From positions 51,583-67,579 of the forward strand of contig DCHI01000024.1 in assembly GCA_002314795.1 (NCBI GenBank): a stretch of DNA of 15,997 nucleotides, in the 5' to 3' direction. The translations under genes were made by a program, and so were the position numbers. The notes beneath the pieces are model-generated. The model did no database searches. It was given only the letters and a program-made list of their open reading frames with translations, and had not been told where the DNA came from. Position 1 is the stretch's first letter, and each line of letters opens with the position of its first letter. Shown piece by piece: positions 7,044 to 14,307 of this stretch. The stretch comes from Bacteroidales bacterium UBA1756. GTDB lineage: Bacteria > Bacteroidota > Bacteroidia > Bacteroidales > WCHB1-69.

Positions 7044-8786
7044 ATGAAAAAAAACATAGCACTTTCTTTTATCCTCGCAGGCTTAGTCTTTACTGGAGTC
7101 TATGCACAGAAACCTCACGACATTCTCGTCACAATCGGAAACGACTCCATCAGCGCAGCCGAATTTCTCAACACCTATTCCAAAAACAACAACCTGAATA
7201 AAGCTACTGAAAAGGATTTGCGCGACTACCTCGACCTTTTCATCAATTTTAAGATGAAAGTCAAAGAAGGTGAATTGCTACAGTTAGACACTTCCAAACA
7301 ATTCAAGATGGAACTTCAGTCGTACAAGAAGCAGTCATCACAGCAATATCTTGTAGATAAGGAAGTTACGGACGAATTGATTAACGAAGCAGCGGCCCGC
7401 GCCAAATACGACATCCGCGCCAGCCACATCCTCATCAATTGTTCAGAAAAAACAGAAGGCAAAGATACCGTTGAAGCCTACAACAAGGCGCTTTCCATTC
7501 GCAACGATATTTTGTCAGGAAAAATCACGTTTGCAGACGCAGCCGTCCAGTATTCCGAAGACCCGTCCGCCCGCGATATGGTCAATCCGCAAACCAACCG
7601 TCTGCATTACGGCAACAAAGGCGACCTCGGTTACTTTACGGTTTTCGACTTGATTTATCCGTTTGAAAACGCAGCTTACAACACGCCGATTGGCCAAGTT
7701 TCTATGCCCGTCCGCACAAAGTTCGGTTACCATCTCATCTATGTGGTTGACCGCATCGATGCCGTCAGCGAAATCACGATTGCTCAAATTTATGTTGCCG
7801 ACACCTTGGCACGTACCGGACAGCAAACCGCAGAAACGGCGGCCAAACTGAAAAAAATTCAGGCGGCATTAGCTTCCGGCACCTCTTTTGAAGATGTGGT
7901 AAAACAATACTCGGAAGACAAAACCGTGGATGAGGGCGGCCTGCAAGAACCCTTTGCTCCGAACCGCCGTCAAGGTGACTTTGTGAAAGCGATTCTGTCT
8001 CTCAAAGCCGAACAGATTTCAGAACCCATTGCTTCACAAAACGGCTGGCACATTGTAAAATTAGTGAAAGCAGCTCCAGTTGAAGTCAACGACGACGTTC
8101 TGTACACCTTCCGCAACCGCATTTCCCGCGACGACCGATCACACAAAAGCACGGATTCGTTCATTGCCAAGCTGAAAAAAGAGTATAACTACGACGAGTC
8201 TGGCAGAGCAAAAGCGATGAAATTCTTCTTGAAGAATATGCCCGATGAATTTTTCCAGATGAAAGAGCTCCTTTTGCATCAAGTAAAGGGAATTGATAAT
8301 CTGAAACCGATGGCCACCTTTGCAGACCAAACCATTTCTGCAAAAGAATTTGCACAATATTTCGACCGCTTCAAAGGTATGCGTCTCCAGCCCAATGAAT
8401 TTGCCGGTTTCTTGGATGAACGTTTCGAGGCCTATATGAAAGAGAAAATGACACGCTACGAAAAGAACCGCTTGGAAGAAAAATATCCGGAGTTCAAAGC
8501 GCTTGTTAAAGAATTTCACGATGGAATGGTTCTTTACGAAGTCAACACACAGAAAGTGTGGGCCGAAGCAATGAAAGATACGGTCGGACTTCAGAAATAT
8601 TATGAAGAACACTCCACGAAATATGTTGACCCCAAGACTTTGGAGTTGAACAAATTGGACGACATCCGTGCCATTGTCATCACGGACTACCAAGAGTATT
8701 TGGATCAAAAATGGATTGCCGAACTGAAAAAGAAGTATAATCCGACCGTTGACGAAAAGGTATTTCAATCACTTCTAAAGAAATAG
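7044..8786 (+). CDS. Periplasmic peptidyl-prolyl cis-trans isomerase with two parvulin domains (PpiC/SurA-like)
   Basis: 580 residues. The ATG at 7044 (MKKNIALSF...VYAQ) gives a clean Sec signal peptide; an upstream in-frame TTG at 7026 would only add six residues before it. An N-terminal SurA-type region begins DILVTIGNDSISAAEFLNTY. The first parvulin domain (about 123-230) runs from IRASHILINC through GDLGYF to FGYHLIYVVDRID; the second (about 245-345) has QYSEDKTVDEGGL and GWHIVKL. A helical C-terminal part includes NTQKVWAEAMKDTVGLQKYY and a closing DYQEYLDQKWIAELKKKYN segment. Such proteins assist folding of exported and outer-membrane proteins. Compared with longer relatives I recall, the stretch between KYVDP and DDIRAIV is very short. 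The next gene starts two bases after the stop, so they are likely translated together. Confidence 0.9.
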   Translation: MKKNIALSFILAGLVFTGVYAQKPHDILVTIGNDSISAAEFLNTYSKNNNLNKATEKDLRDYLDLFINFKMKVKEGELLQLDTSKQFKMELQSYKKQSSQQYLVDKEVTDELINEAAARAKYDIRASHILINCSEKTEGKDTVEAYNKALSIRNDILSGKITFADAAVQYSEDPSARDMVNPQTNRLHYGNKGDLGYFTVFDLIYPFENAAYNTPIGQVSMPVRTKFGYHLIYVVDRIDAVSEITIAQIYVADTLARTGQQTAETAAKLKKIQAALASGTSFEDVVKQYSEDKTVDEGGLQEPFAPNRRQGDFVKAILSLKAEQISEPIASQNGWHIVKLVKAAPVEVNDDVLYTFRNRISRDDRSHKSTDSFIAKLKKEYNYDESGRAKAMKFFLKNMPDEFFQMKELLLHQVKGIDNLKPMATFADQTISAKEFAQYFDRFKGMRLQPNEFAGFLDERFEAYMKEKMTRYEKNRLEEKYPEFKALVKEFHDGMVLYEVNTQKVWAEAMKDTVGLQKYYEEHSTKYVDPKTLELNKLDDIRAIVITDYQEYLDQKWIAELKKKYNPTVDEKVFQSLLKK

Positions 8787-8788
8787 CA

Positions 8789-9625
8789 TTGAAAAAGGCA
8801 TTTTGGGTTTTCTTGTTGGGGCTCCTGTCATTCGCTTCTTGTCAACGAAAAAACGACCCTATCGTAGCACAGGTTTACAATCACAAACTCTATGCTTCCG
8901 AAGTGCAAGCACAACTTCCCTCCGGACTCACCACGGACGATAGTTTAGCTTTTGCCAACCAGATTATCAGCAGTTGGATTTCAGAACAGATTCTGTTATA
9001 TGAAGCGGAGAAATCACTTTCTATGAAGGAAAAGGACTTCAAGAAAGAGATGGCTGAATACCGGAAAACCTTGCTCCGAAACCGGTATCTCGAGAAAATC
9101 ACTTCGGACACCAGCGCGTTCTACGTTGACGACGCCACCGTGCGAGCGGCCATTGCCCAAGCTCGTACCAACTACGTCAATGAAAAAGAGATTGTGCGAA
9201 TCAACTACGTCAAAGTTTCCCCGAACTCTTCCATTAAAGAAAAAGTCAAGGACATTCTTTTCGATGAGGACAAACGACTTCTTGAGAAAGACAATTTGGT
9301 TCAACTATGTTCCGACAGTGTGGAGTACTTCATTGACGATGACACGTGGCTTTTCTGGGACGACATCCAATTGGAAGTGAACCTTGACGTTGACAACATC
9401 AACAAAAATTCCGGACAACCCGAACACATTGAGAAAAACACGCCGGATGCCTGTTACCTCATCGTGATTTTAGACTATAAGTCCGAGCAGACCGCCGAAG
9501 ATTCGAAAGACTATTTTGAAAGCGTCCGCACGATGCTGATACAGAAAAAGAAATCGGAATACATTGACCAGAAGCTTCACGAATTATACCAGAAAGCTGA
9601 AAAGAAAGGTAAGGTTGCCCGTTAA
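8789..9625 (+). CDS. SurA N-terminal-like lipoprotein, no recognisable parvulin domain
   Basis: 278-residue predicted lipoprotein starting at TTG (TTG AAA AAG GCA) two bases after the isomerase stop. TTG is the only start that keeps the whole signal peptide KKAFWVFLLGLLSFASC, with lipobox FASC and Cys at 18. The N-terminal part (DPIVAQVYNHKLYASEVQAQ, then a long charged helix region) follows the SurA_N pattern of chaperone domains. Where a parvulin domain would begin there is only VRINYVKVSPNSS, and the family SHILI and GDLGYF motifs are absent, so catalytic isomerase activity is doubtful. I infer a membrane-tethered chaperone or partner of the upstream isomerase. Similar short companions occur beside PpiC genes in other Bacteroidota, from memory. 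Confidence 0.8.
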   Translation: MKKAFWVFLLGLLSFASCQRKNDPIVAQVYNHKLYASEVQAQLPSGLTTDDSLAFANQIISSWISEQILLYEAEKSLSMKEKDFKKEMAEYRKTLLRNRYLEKITSDTSAFYVDDATVRAAIAQARTNYVNEKEIVRINYVKVSPNSSIKEKVKDILFDEDKRLLEKDNLVQLCSDSVEYFIDDDTWLFWDDIQLEVNLDVDNINKNSGQPEHIEKNTPDACYLIVILDYKSEQTAEDSKDYFESVRTMLIQKKKSEYIDQKLHELYQKAEKKGKVAR

Positions 9626-9653
9626 TTTTCTTTTGTAAAAAACATTTACAGAT

Positions 9654-11270
9654 ATGACCATTTCACTTACTGCTTTTTACATTATTTCAATACTCACTTA
9701 CATCGGTTTCAATGTAGGGTTATGGGGAATTTTCACAAAAGCTGGCGTTGCTGGCTGGAAATCGCTCATTCCCGTTTACCGCTCATACCTTTGGCTACAA
9801 ATTCTATCACGCCCCAAATGGTGGATGATTCTGTTGATTCTGCCTGTCACCAACGTATTTATGGGCTATATGATGATATGGAAAACCATCCGTCTGTTTG
9901 GAAAAACCAACTACATTCCGCTGGTTTTCGGAACGTTTTTCAACTATTTCTACCTTCCATACATTGGTTTTGCAAAAAAGGAAAAATACACACGGCTGGA
10001 GGATTTGCCAAAGTTCAAAAAAAGTGGCGCGCGCGAATGGGGCGATGCCATCATTTTTGCGGTATGTGCCGCCTTCCTGTTCCGCACCTTTCTGTTGGAA
10101 TTGTACGCCATTCCAACCTCATCTATGGAAAGCACATTGATGGTAGGCGATTACTTAGCGGTGAGCAAAGTTCGTTTTGGAGCAAGAGTCCCGGAAACAG
10201 CATTAGCCATTCCATTTATGCATCACACGGTTTTAGGCACGGAGTCCGTTCCGTCGTACGTTGACTGGCTTCAACTCCCCTACCTTCGTTTTAAGCCGTT
10301 GCAGCCCGTCAAAAACAACGACCCCATCGTTTTCAACTATCCCGACGGGGACACCGTTGCCATTGAAAGACAGAGCGAAAGCTACTACGCCATCGTTCGC
10401 GAATTTGAAAGTATTTTGAATCCGGACGCGTCCAAAGCTGACAAAGAGATGGTGGCGATGCGTTATCCCGTTGAAATGGTTGCGTACCTTCAATCAAAAT
10501 ACGGCGACGGGCCTTACTATACGGGGAAAGGTCGCGACGCCGTCAAAAAAGAATATACCGTCAAAGCCCGTCCGGTGGATAAACGGGAAAATTACGTAAA
10601 ACGGTGCGTCGCGCTTCCCGGAGACAAGTTGCAAATTATTAATGGACAGCTATATATCAACGGGAAAGCGGCAAAGAACCCCAAAAATATGCAGTTCCGC
10701 TACACCATTCCAGGCGGTCTTCCCAAATCAAAAATCAAAAAGCTGAATATCAATGAGGAAGACATCGCTCGCGAGCTCAATGGATACAGCTATTGTCTTA
10801 ACCAAGAGCAGGTTGCACAAATCAAAGCGATGGGAAAAGAGGTCATTCCTCAAATGGAAGGGACGGAATACAACGCATCGATTTTCCCGCACGACGAACG
10901 TTTTGCTTGGAACAAAGACAATTATGGTCCCATCACCATTCCACAAAAGGGAGTCACCGTCGCCATCAATGATTCCACCATTGCGCTTTATGAAAAAATC
11001 ATTCGCAATTACGAATTAAACACGTTGGAGAAAAGGGACGGAAAGATTTATATCAACGGGAAAGAAGCGCAAGAGTACACGTTTCAAATGGACTACTACT
11101 TTATGATGGGTGACAACCGTCACAATTCGGCAGACTCGCGTTACTGGGGCTTCGTTCCGGAGGATCACGTTGTAGGAAAACCGGTCTTGGTTTGGCTTTC
11201 GTTAGACAAATTCAAGGACTGGGGAGACGGGAAAATCCGTTGGAGCAAAATGTTTCGTGCTATCAAGTAG
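9654..11270 (+). CDS. lepB: Signal peptidase I with N-terminal multi-TM extension
   Basis: 538-residue type I signal peptidase, which cuts signal peptides from Sec-exported proteins at the outer face of the inner membrane. Residues 1 to about 110 form several hydrophobic segments, with AGVAGWKSLIPVYRSYLWLQ typical of the DUF5684-type module. A further TM (about 128-145) leads into the catalytic part: IPTSSMESTLMVGDYL with nucleophile Ser near 157, YVKRCVALPGDKL with general-base Lys near 316, and MGDNRHNSADSRYWGFVP near 485. Both catalytic residues are present, so it should be active. It is far longer than the 324-residue E. coli enzyme: about 159 residues separate Ser and Lys, and about 160 more lie before GDN. 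It follows the lipoprotein gene by 28 bases and ends at a strong terminator. Confidence 0.95.
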   Translation: MTISLTAFYIISILTYIGFNVGLWGIFTKAGVAGWKSLIPVYRSYLWLQILSRPKWWMILLILPVTNVFMGYMMIWKTIRLFGKTNYIPLVFGTFFNYFYLPYIGFAKKEKYTRLEDLPKFKKSGAREWGDAIIFAVCAAFLFRTFLLELYAIPTSSMESTLMVGDYLAVSKVRFGARVPETALAIPFMHHTVLGTESVPSYVDWLQLPYLRFKPLQPVKNNDPIVFNYPDGDTVAIERQSESYYAIVREFESILNPDASKADKEMVAMRYPVEMVAYLQSKYGDGPYYTGKGRDAVKKEYTVKARPVDKRENYVKRCVALPGDKLQIINGQLYINGKAAKNPKNMQFRYTIPGGLPKSKIKKLNINEEDIARELNGYSYCLNQEQVAQIKAMGKEVIPQMEGTEYNASIFPHDERFAWNKDNYGPITIPQKGVTVAINDSTIALYEKIIRNYELNTLEKRDGKIYINGKEAQEYTFQMDYYFMMGDNRHNSADSRYWGFVPEDHVVGKPVLVWLSLDKFKDWGDGKIRWSKMFRAIK

Positions 11271-11304
11271 ATACAATCAATTAGTTATCAATTAAATACA
11301 AAAG

Positions 11305-11347
11305 AAAAGCATCTTTTTGGGAAAAAAATTCAAAAAGGTGCTTTTTT
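11305..11347 (+). terminator. Rho-independent terminator after lepB
   Basis: Left arm AAAAGCATCTTTTTG (11305-11319) pairs with CAAAAAGGTGCTTTT (11331-11345) with a single G-U pair, around an 11-base A-rich loop, and runs into six T (11342-11347). It separates lepB from the sigma factor promoter at 11363. Confidence 0.92.
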
Positions 11348-11362
11348 ATTGAAAAAAAATTC

Positions 11363-11370
11363 TAATTTTG
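11363..11370 (+). promoter_or_regulatory. Promoter -7 element for the sigma factor gene
   Basis: TAATTTTG matches TAnnTTTG and is followed by CGGC. It lies directly after the lepB terminator, so the sigma gene is transcribed independently with a leader of roughly 100 bases before the ATG at 11478. No clear -33 element. Confidence 0.65.
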
Positions 11371-11465
11371 CGGCATCATTTTAACAAATACATCACCCAT
11401 TAATTAAATAATAGGAGGGACGCTATCGAGAACAAATCTATCTTTTTGATTTATTGACCAAAAGA

Positions 11466-11471
11466 AAGGAG
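11466..11471 (+). promoter_or_regulatory. Shine-Dalgarno sequence that fixes the sigma factor start
   Basis: AAGGAG lies six bases before the ATG at 11478. Such a clear site is uncommon in Bacteroidota genes and supports ATG 11478 over the in-frame TTG at 11454, which would place the site inside the coding region. Confidence 0.7.
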
Positions 11472-11477
11472 AGCCTT

Positions 11478-12059
11478 ATGAAAAAGATAGCGTTAACAGA
11501 CAACGAGCTAATAGCTCAGTATGTATCTGGTGATGAATCCGCTTTAAAGACTTTAATCACGAGACACGAAAAGAAAGTTTTTTCGTACATTATGATGTCA
11601 GTCAAAAATCGCGAATTGGCGGAAGACATTTTCCAAGACACTTTCATCAAAGTCATCAACACGTTGCGCTCCGGCAATTACAAGGAAGAGGGCAAATTCG
11701 TACAATGGGTGATGCGTATCGCCAACAATCTGAAGATTGACTATTTCAGAAAAATGCAACGAATGCCTATGTTCGAAGGAAATGGTGAGTTCGACATTTT
11801 CGATGTCATTTATGGGACAGATCCTTCCATTGAACAGAAGATGATTACGGAGCAGATTTACGACGAACTGAGAATTCTCATCAAGATGCTCCCCGACGAA
11901 CAACGCGAAGTTTTGGAGATGCGTATTTATAACGACGTGAGTTTCAAAGACATTGCCGAAATCACGGGCGTCAGCATCAACACGGCATTGGGCCGTATGC
12001 GTTACGCACTCATCAATCTTCGTAAAATCATCAAAGAAAAGAATGTGATTGTAAGCTAA
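11478..12059 (+). CDS. RNA polymerase sigma-70 family factor, ECF type
   Basis: 193-residue two-domain sigma factor that would direct RNA polymerase to a specific promoter set. Region 2 (about 10-92) contains LIAQYVSGDESALKTLI, the core-binding stretch ELAEDIFQDTFIKVI and the -10 recognition part FVQWVMRIANNLKIDYFRK. Region 4 (about 128-182) has LPDEQREVLEMRIYNDVSFK followed by the helix-turn-helix IAEITGVSINTALGRMRYAL that reads the -35. Regions 1 and 3 are missing, as expected for the ECF group. No adjacent anti-sigma factor with a TM segment is seen; the only neighbour is a 50-codon ORF beyond a terminator. The sequence resembles a widely conserved stand-alone Bacteroidales sigma factor. 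It has its own promoter, a long leader, a Shine-Dalgarno site and a terminator, so it is a single-gene unit. Target genes unknown. Confidence 0.93.
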   Translation: MKKIALTDNELIAQYVSGDESALKTLITRHEKKVFSYIMMSVKNRELAEDIFQDTFIKVINTLRSGNYKEEGKFVQWVMRIANNLKIDYFRKMQRMPMFEGNGEFDIFDVIYGTDPSIEQKMITEQIYDELRILIKMLPDEQREVLEMRIYNDVSFKDIAEITGVSINTALGRMRYALINLRKIIKEKNVIVS

Positions 12060-12080
12060 AGTCACTTACCAATAAGGGAT

Positions 12081-12116
12081 GAGAGGGAATGCCATTCGCG
12101 TTCCCTCTCTTTTTTT
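12081..12116 (+). terminator. Rho-independent terminator after the sigma factor gene
   Basis: GAGAGGGAATGC (12081-12092) pairs with GCGTTCCCTCTC (12098-12109) with one wobble pair, around the loop CATTC, followed by seven T. It begins 22 bases after the sigma stop codon. Confidence 0.92.
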
Positions 12117-12206
12117 GTCATTTTTCATATTTTTTTGTCACAAACAAAATAATATACTGACAATTACGTTTAAGGAAGGTATTTTTACGAACCAAACAGA
12201 TTGCCT

Positions 12207-12359
12207 ATGGAACAACGTTCTACCCTTTTAAGGGGCAAAAAGACCCCCTCTCGTCTTCTGCCACGCAGACACGTTATCGAGAACATCTTAAATTACTCAA
12301 AATCAATGAGTATCATCCGGTTTCCTTTAGGAGATTCCATTATGATGATTAACAATTAA
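12207..12359 (+). CDS. Small protein ORF (50 residues) between sigma factor and protease, function unknown
   Basis: An ATG at 12207 opens 50 codons ending in TAA at 12357-12359. The N-terminal half is basic (MEQRSTLLRGKKTPSRLLPR); the rest (RRHVIENILNYSKSMSIIRF, then PLGDSIMMINN) looks like a short helix followed by a beta strand. The HVIENILNYSKS core resembles small uncharacterised proteins I recall from Bacteroidales genomes, where an ILN-[FY]-[AS] motif precedes a C-terminal strand; I cannot verify the family here. Against the call: it is short, no Shine-Dalgarno site is seen and the promoter is unclear. For it: the frame ends exactly in a terminator, the motif is plausible and it fills an otherwise empty 380-base gap. 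It may be a small regulator, possibly linked to the upstream sigma factor, but that is a guess from position. Confidence 0.6.
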   Translation: MEQRSTLLRGKKTPSRLLPRRHVIENILNYSKSMSIIRFPLGDSIMMINN

Positions 12360-12391
12360 AAAAAGCATCTCAATGAGATGCTTTTTTTAAT
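12355..12391. terminator. Perfect 17-bp hairpin terminator, probably bidirectional
   Basis: The arm at 12355-12371 (ATTAAAAAAAGCATCTC) pairs perfectly with 12375-12391 around the loop AAT. The core GCATCTC/GAGATGC is flanked by A7 and T7, so a T tract follows the stem on either strand. It includes the stop codon of the small ORF (12357-12359) and insulates the protease promoter at 12413. Confidence 0.93.
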
Positions 12392-12412
12392 TTTCCACAA
12401 AACATTTTGTTG

Positions 12413-12420
12413 TACCTTTG
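12413..12420 (+). promoter_or_regulatory. Promoter -7 element for the secreted metalloprotease
   Basis: TACCTTTG matches TAnnTTTG and is followed by CGCC. It lies about 20 bases before the ATG at 12441, so the leader is very short. It also argues against the in-frame ATG at 12378, which lies upstream of this promoter and inside a terminator. Confidence 0.65.
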
Positions 12421-12440
12421 CGCCTTCAAACCAAAGAATT

Positions 12441-14264
12441 ATGAAAAGAATCCAGCTGTTCCTCCTTCTTTTAATACCGACAATTTTCTTACAGGCAGCT
12501 TTCTTTCAAAATGTTCCGCACACCCTGCAACAACCTAATGGAGACACCCTGTCGTGTTTTCTTACAGGCGACGAGTATTACCACTATCTTCACGATGCGG
12601 ACGGATTCACCATCATCAAAAATCTGCAGACGGGCTATTACGTTTATGCCGTCAGGGATGGAGACCGTCTCGTTCCAAGTTCCTACGTGGCGGGAACGGT
12701 TTCGCCTCGAAATGTCGGCCTGGTGCCCCACGTCAACATCAGTGCGGAAGAATGGCGTGCCAAACGGAAACAAATAGAGAACGTAGCGCCTAAGTCGCGA
12801 GACGGAAACGGACAACAAAACCGCGGCACGCTCAACAATATCGTCATTTTCATCCGTTTTGCCGACGACACTGACTTCACGACGAATCCCGTGACCGTTT
12901 ACAATATGTTCAACGCGCCTGGAGACGACGCCATCTCCCTTTATAATTACTACAAGAATGTCTCGTACAACCAGCTTGAAATCATCTCGCACTTCTTCCC
13001 TACCCCGACCGGAACAACCATTCTCTCCTACCAAGACAGCCACAACCGGAATTATTACCTGAAAGAATCGGTGGATAATCCGGAAGGTTACACCGATGAA
13101 GACGAAGATGAGGGGGCGGAACGGACGGAGCGAGAAATGGCACTGGTAACCAACGCCATCGAATACGTCCGCGATTTGATCCCCACCGATTTGGACATTG
13201 ACAACAACCAAGACGGTTACGTCGATAACATCACCTTCATCATCAAGGGGGAGGTCGCCGAATGGTCAAACATTCTTTGGCCACACAAATGGAATCTCTA
13301 TACCAACAGCGTTTTCATTAACGGGAGTCGCGTCTGGGATTTCAACGTTCACCTCAGCGACAACAACTACTACTTTACCACCTCCGTAATTTGCCACGAG
13401 ATGGGGCACTCATTAGGAATGCCCGATTTGTATCATTATGACAACACCGTTGATATGACACCCGTTGGCCGTTGGGATTTGATGGGGATGAACGAGAATA
13501 TTCCACAGCATATGGGGGCCTGGATGAAGTACCTATACGGAAACTGGATTGATGAGATGCCAGAAATCAATGAATCAGGCACTTATACACTTTACCCGCT
13601 AAGTTCCAGCACACCCGAACGGGTTTGTTACCGCATTGCGAGCGAAATTCCGACAGAGTTTTTTGTTTTAGAATATCGAAGAAATTACTCCCTATTTGAA
13701 ATGAGATTACCTGGAACCGGTTTGATTATATATAGAATCAATGAATTATTCTGCGGGAATGCGCTATGGAACGGGGACGATTCTTTGGACGAAATCTACA
13801 TTTACCGTCCTTTCGGGACATTGACGGAAAACGGGAATCTTATCCAGGCCTACTTTTCCAGTTCGGACGCGCGGGGCGAATTTTCATACGCCACCAACCC
13901 GAAGCCATTTCTTTCAAACGGATATATCAGTGCCCTTCGTCTGTATGACATCACGGTTTTCGAAGACAGTCTGACTTTCAAATATTTGCGTCCGGGCGAC
14001 ACCCTTTCCACCTCCGACTGTCCCAAAACGGCACTCCAAGTCTATCCCAACCCCGCCTCGGACGAAGTGACGGTTGATTTTAATTTCCCAGAAGAACAGA
14101 TTGTGGAGGCATTCATCACCAATATGGCAGGGAAGAAAGTGGCTCAACTTGATTTTCAAAAGGAGAAAAAGATTTGTGTAAAAGAATATTCCAAAGGAAT
14201 TTACGTTTTGCACATCAAGTTGCTGAATGGGGAAAAAATGGCACAAAAAATAGTAGTTCAATAA
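12441..14264 (+). CDS. M6 family secreted metalloprotease with T9SS type A sorting tail
   Basis: 607-residue zinc metalloprotease of the immune-inhibitor-A-like M6 family. A Sec signal peptide (MKRIQLFLLLLIPTIFLQAA) precedes a propeptide with TLQQPNGDTLSCFLTGDEYY and DADGFTII. The catalytic domain starts near NNIVIFIRFADD, holds a calcium-site-like DIDNNQDGYVDNITFI and the zinc motif HEMGHSLGMPDLY (His 319, Glu 320, His 323), with a Met-turn-like WDLMGMN downstream. The C-terminus from about 532 (LQVYPNPASDEVTVDF to KGIYVLHIKLLNGEKMAQKI) is a type A T9SS sorting domain, so the enzyme should be exported across the outer membrane and attached or released with the tail removed. The start at 12441 is chosen because it gives the signal peptide and follows the promoter. 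It probably degrades external proteins; substrate unknown. The kinase gene follows after 43 bases. Confidence 0.93.
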   Translation: MKRIQLFLLLLIPTIFLQAAFFQNVPHTLQQPNGDTLSCFLTGDEYYHYLHDADGFTIIKNLQTGYYVYAVRDGDRLVPSSYVAGTVSPRNVGLVPHVNISAEEWRAKRKQIENVAPKSRDGNGQQNRGTLNNIVIFIRFADDTDFTTNPVTVYNMFNAPGDDAISLYNYYKNVSYNQLEIISHFFPTPTGTTILSYQDSHNRNYYLKESVDNPEGYTDEDEDEGAERTEREMALVTNAIEYVRDLIPTDLDIDNNQDGYVDNITFIIKGEVAEWSNILWPHKWNLYTNSVFINGSRVWDFNVHLSDNNYYFTTSVICHEMGHSLGMPDLYHYDNTVDMTPVGRWDLMGMNENIPQHMGAWMKYLYGNWIDEMPEINESGTYTLYPLSSSTPERVCYRIASEIPTEFFVLEYRRNYSLFEMRLPGTGLIIYRINELFCGNALWNGDDSLDEIYIYRPFGTLTENGNLIQAYFSSSDARGEFSYATNPKPFLSNGYISALRLYDITVFEDSLTFKYLRPGDTLSTSDCPKTALQVYPNPASDEVTVDFNFPEEQIVEAFITNMAGKKVAQLDFQKEKKICVKEYSKGIYVLHIKLLNGEKMAQKIVVQ

Positions 14265-14307
14265 CCCGTTCTCATTCCAAGAAACCGATTACAACAGACC
14301 ATCATCT

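Noticed and set aside
8139..8768. Minus-strand 209-codon open frame in the isomerase gene
   Set aside because: Antisense to a clear parvulin-family gene; the Phe/Leu-rich product is typical of reading antisense to Lys/Glu-rich coding DNA.
11371..11477. Riboswitch in the sigma factor leader
   Set aside because: The leader is AT-rich, with no strong conserved stems or known aptamer sequence visible by eye.
11421..12285. Shared motif CG[CT]TATCGAGAACA in the sigma leader (11421-11434) and in the small ORF (12272-12285)
   Set aside because: Many 11-base matches are expected by chance in 16 kb, and one copy lies inside a coding frame, so a shared regulatory site is not supported.
12378..12440. 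Upstream ATG extension of the metalloprotease
   Set aside because: The ATG at 12378 is inside a terminator and before the promoter at 12413; the ATG at 12441 gives a proper signal peptide.
12489..13211. Minus-strand 240-codon open frame inside the metalloprotease gene
   Set aside because: It is an antisense shadow of the propeptide and catalytic region of the M6 protease; Val/Ile/Arg-rich with no motif.
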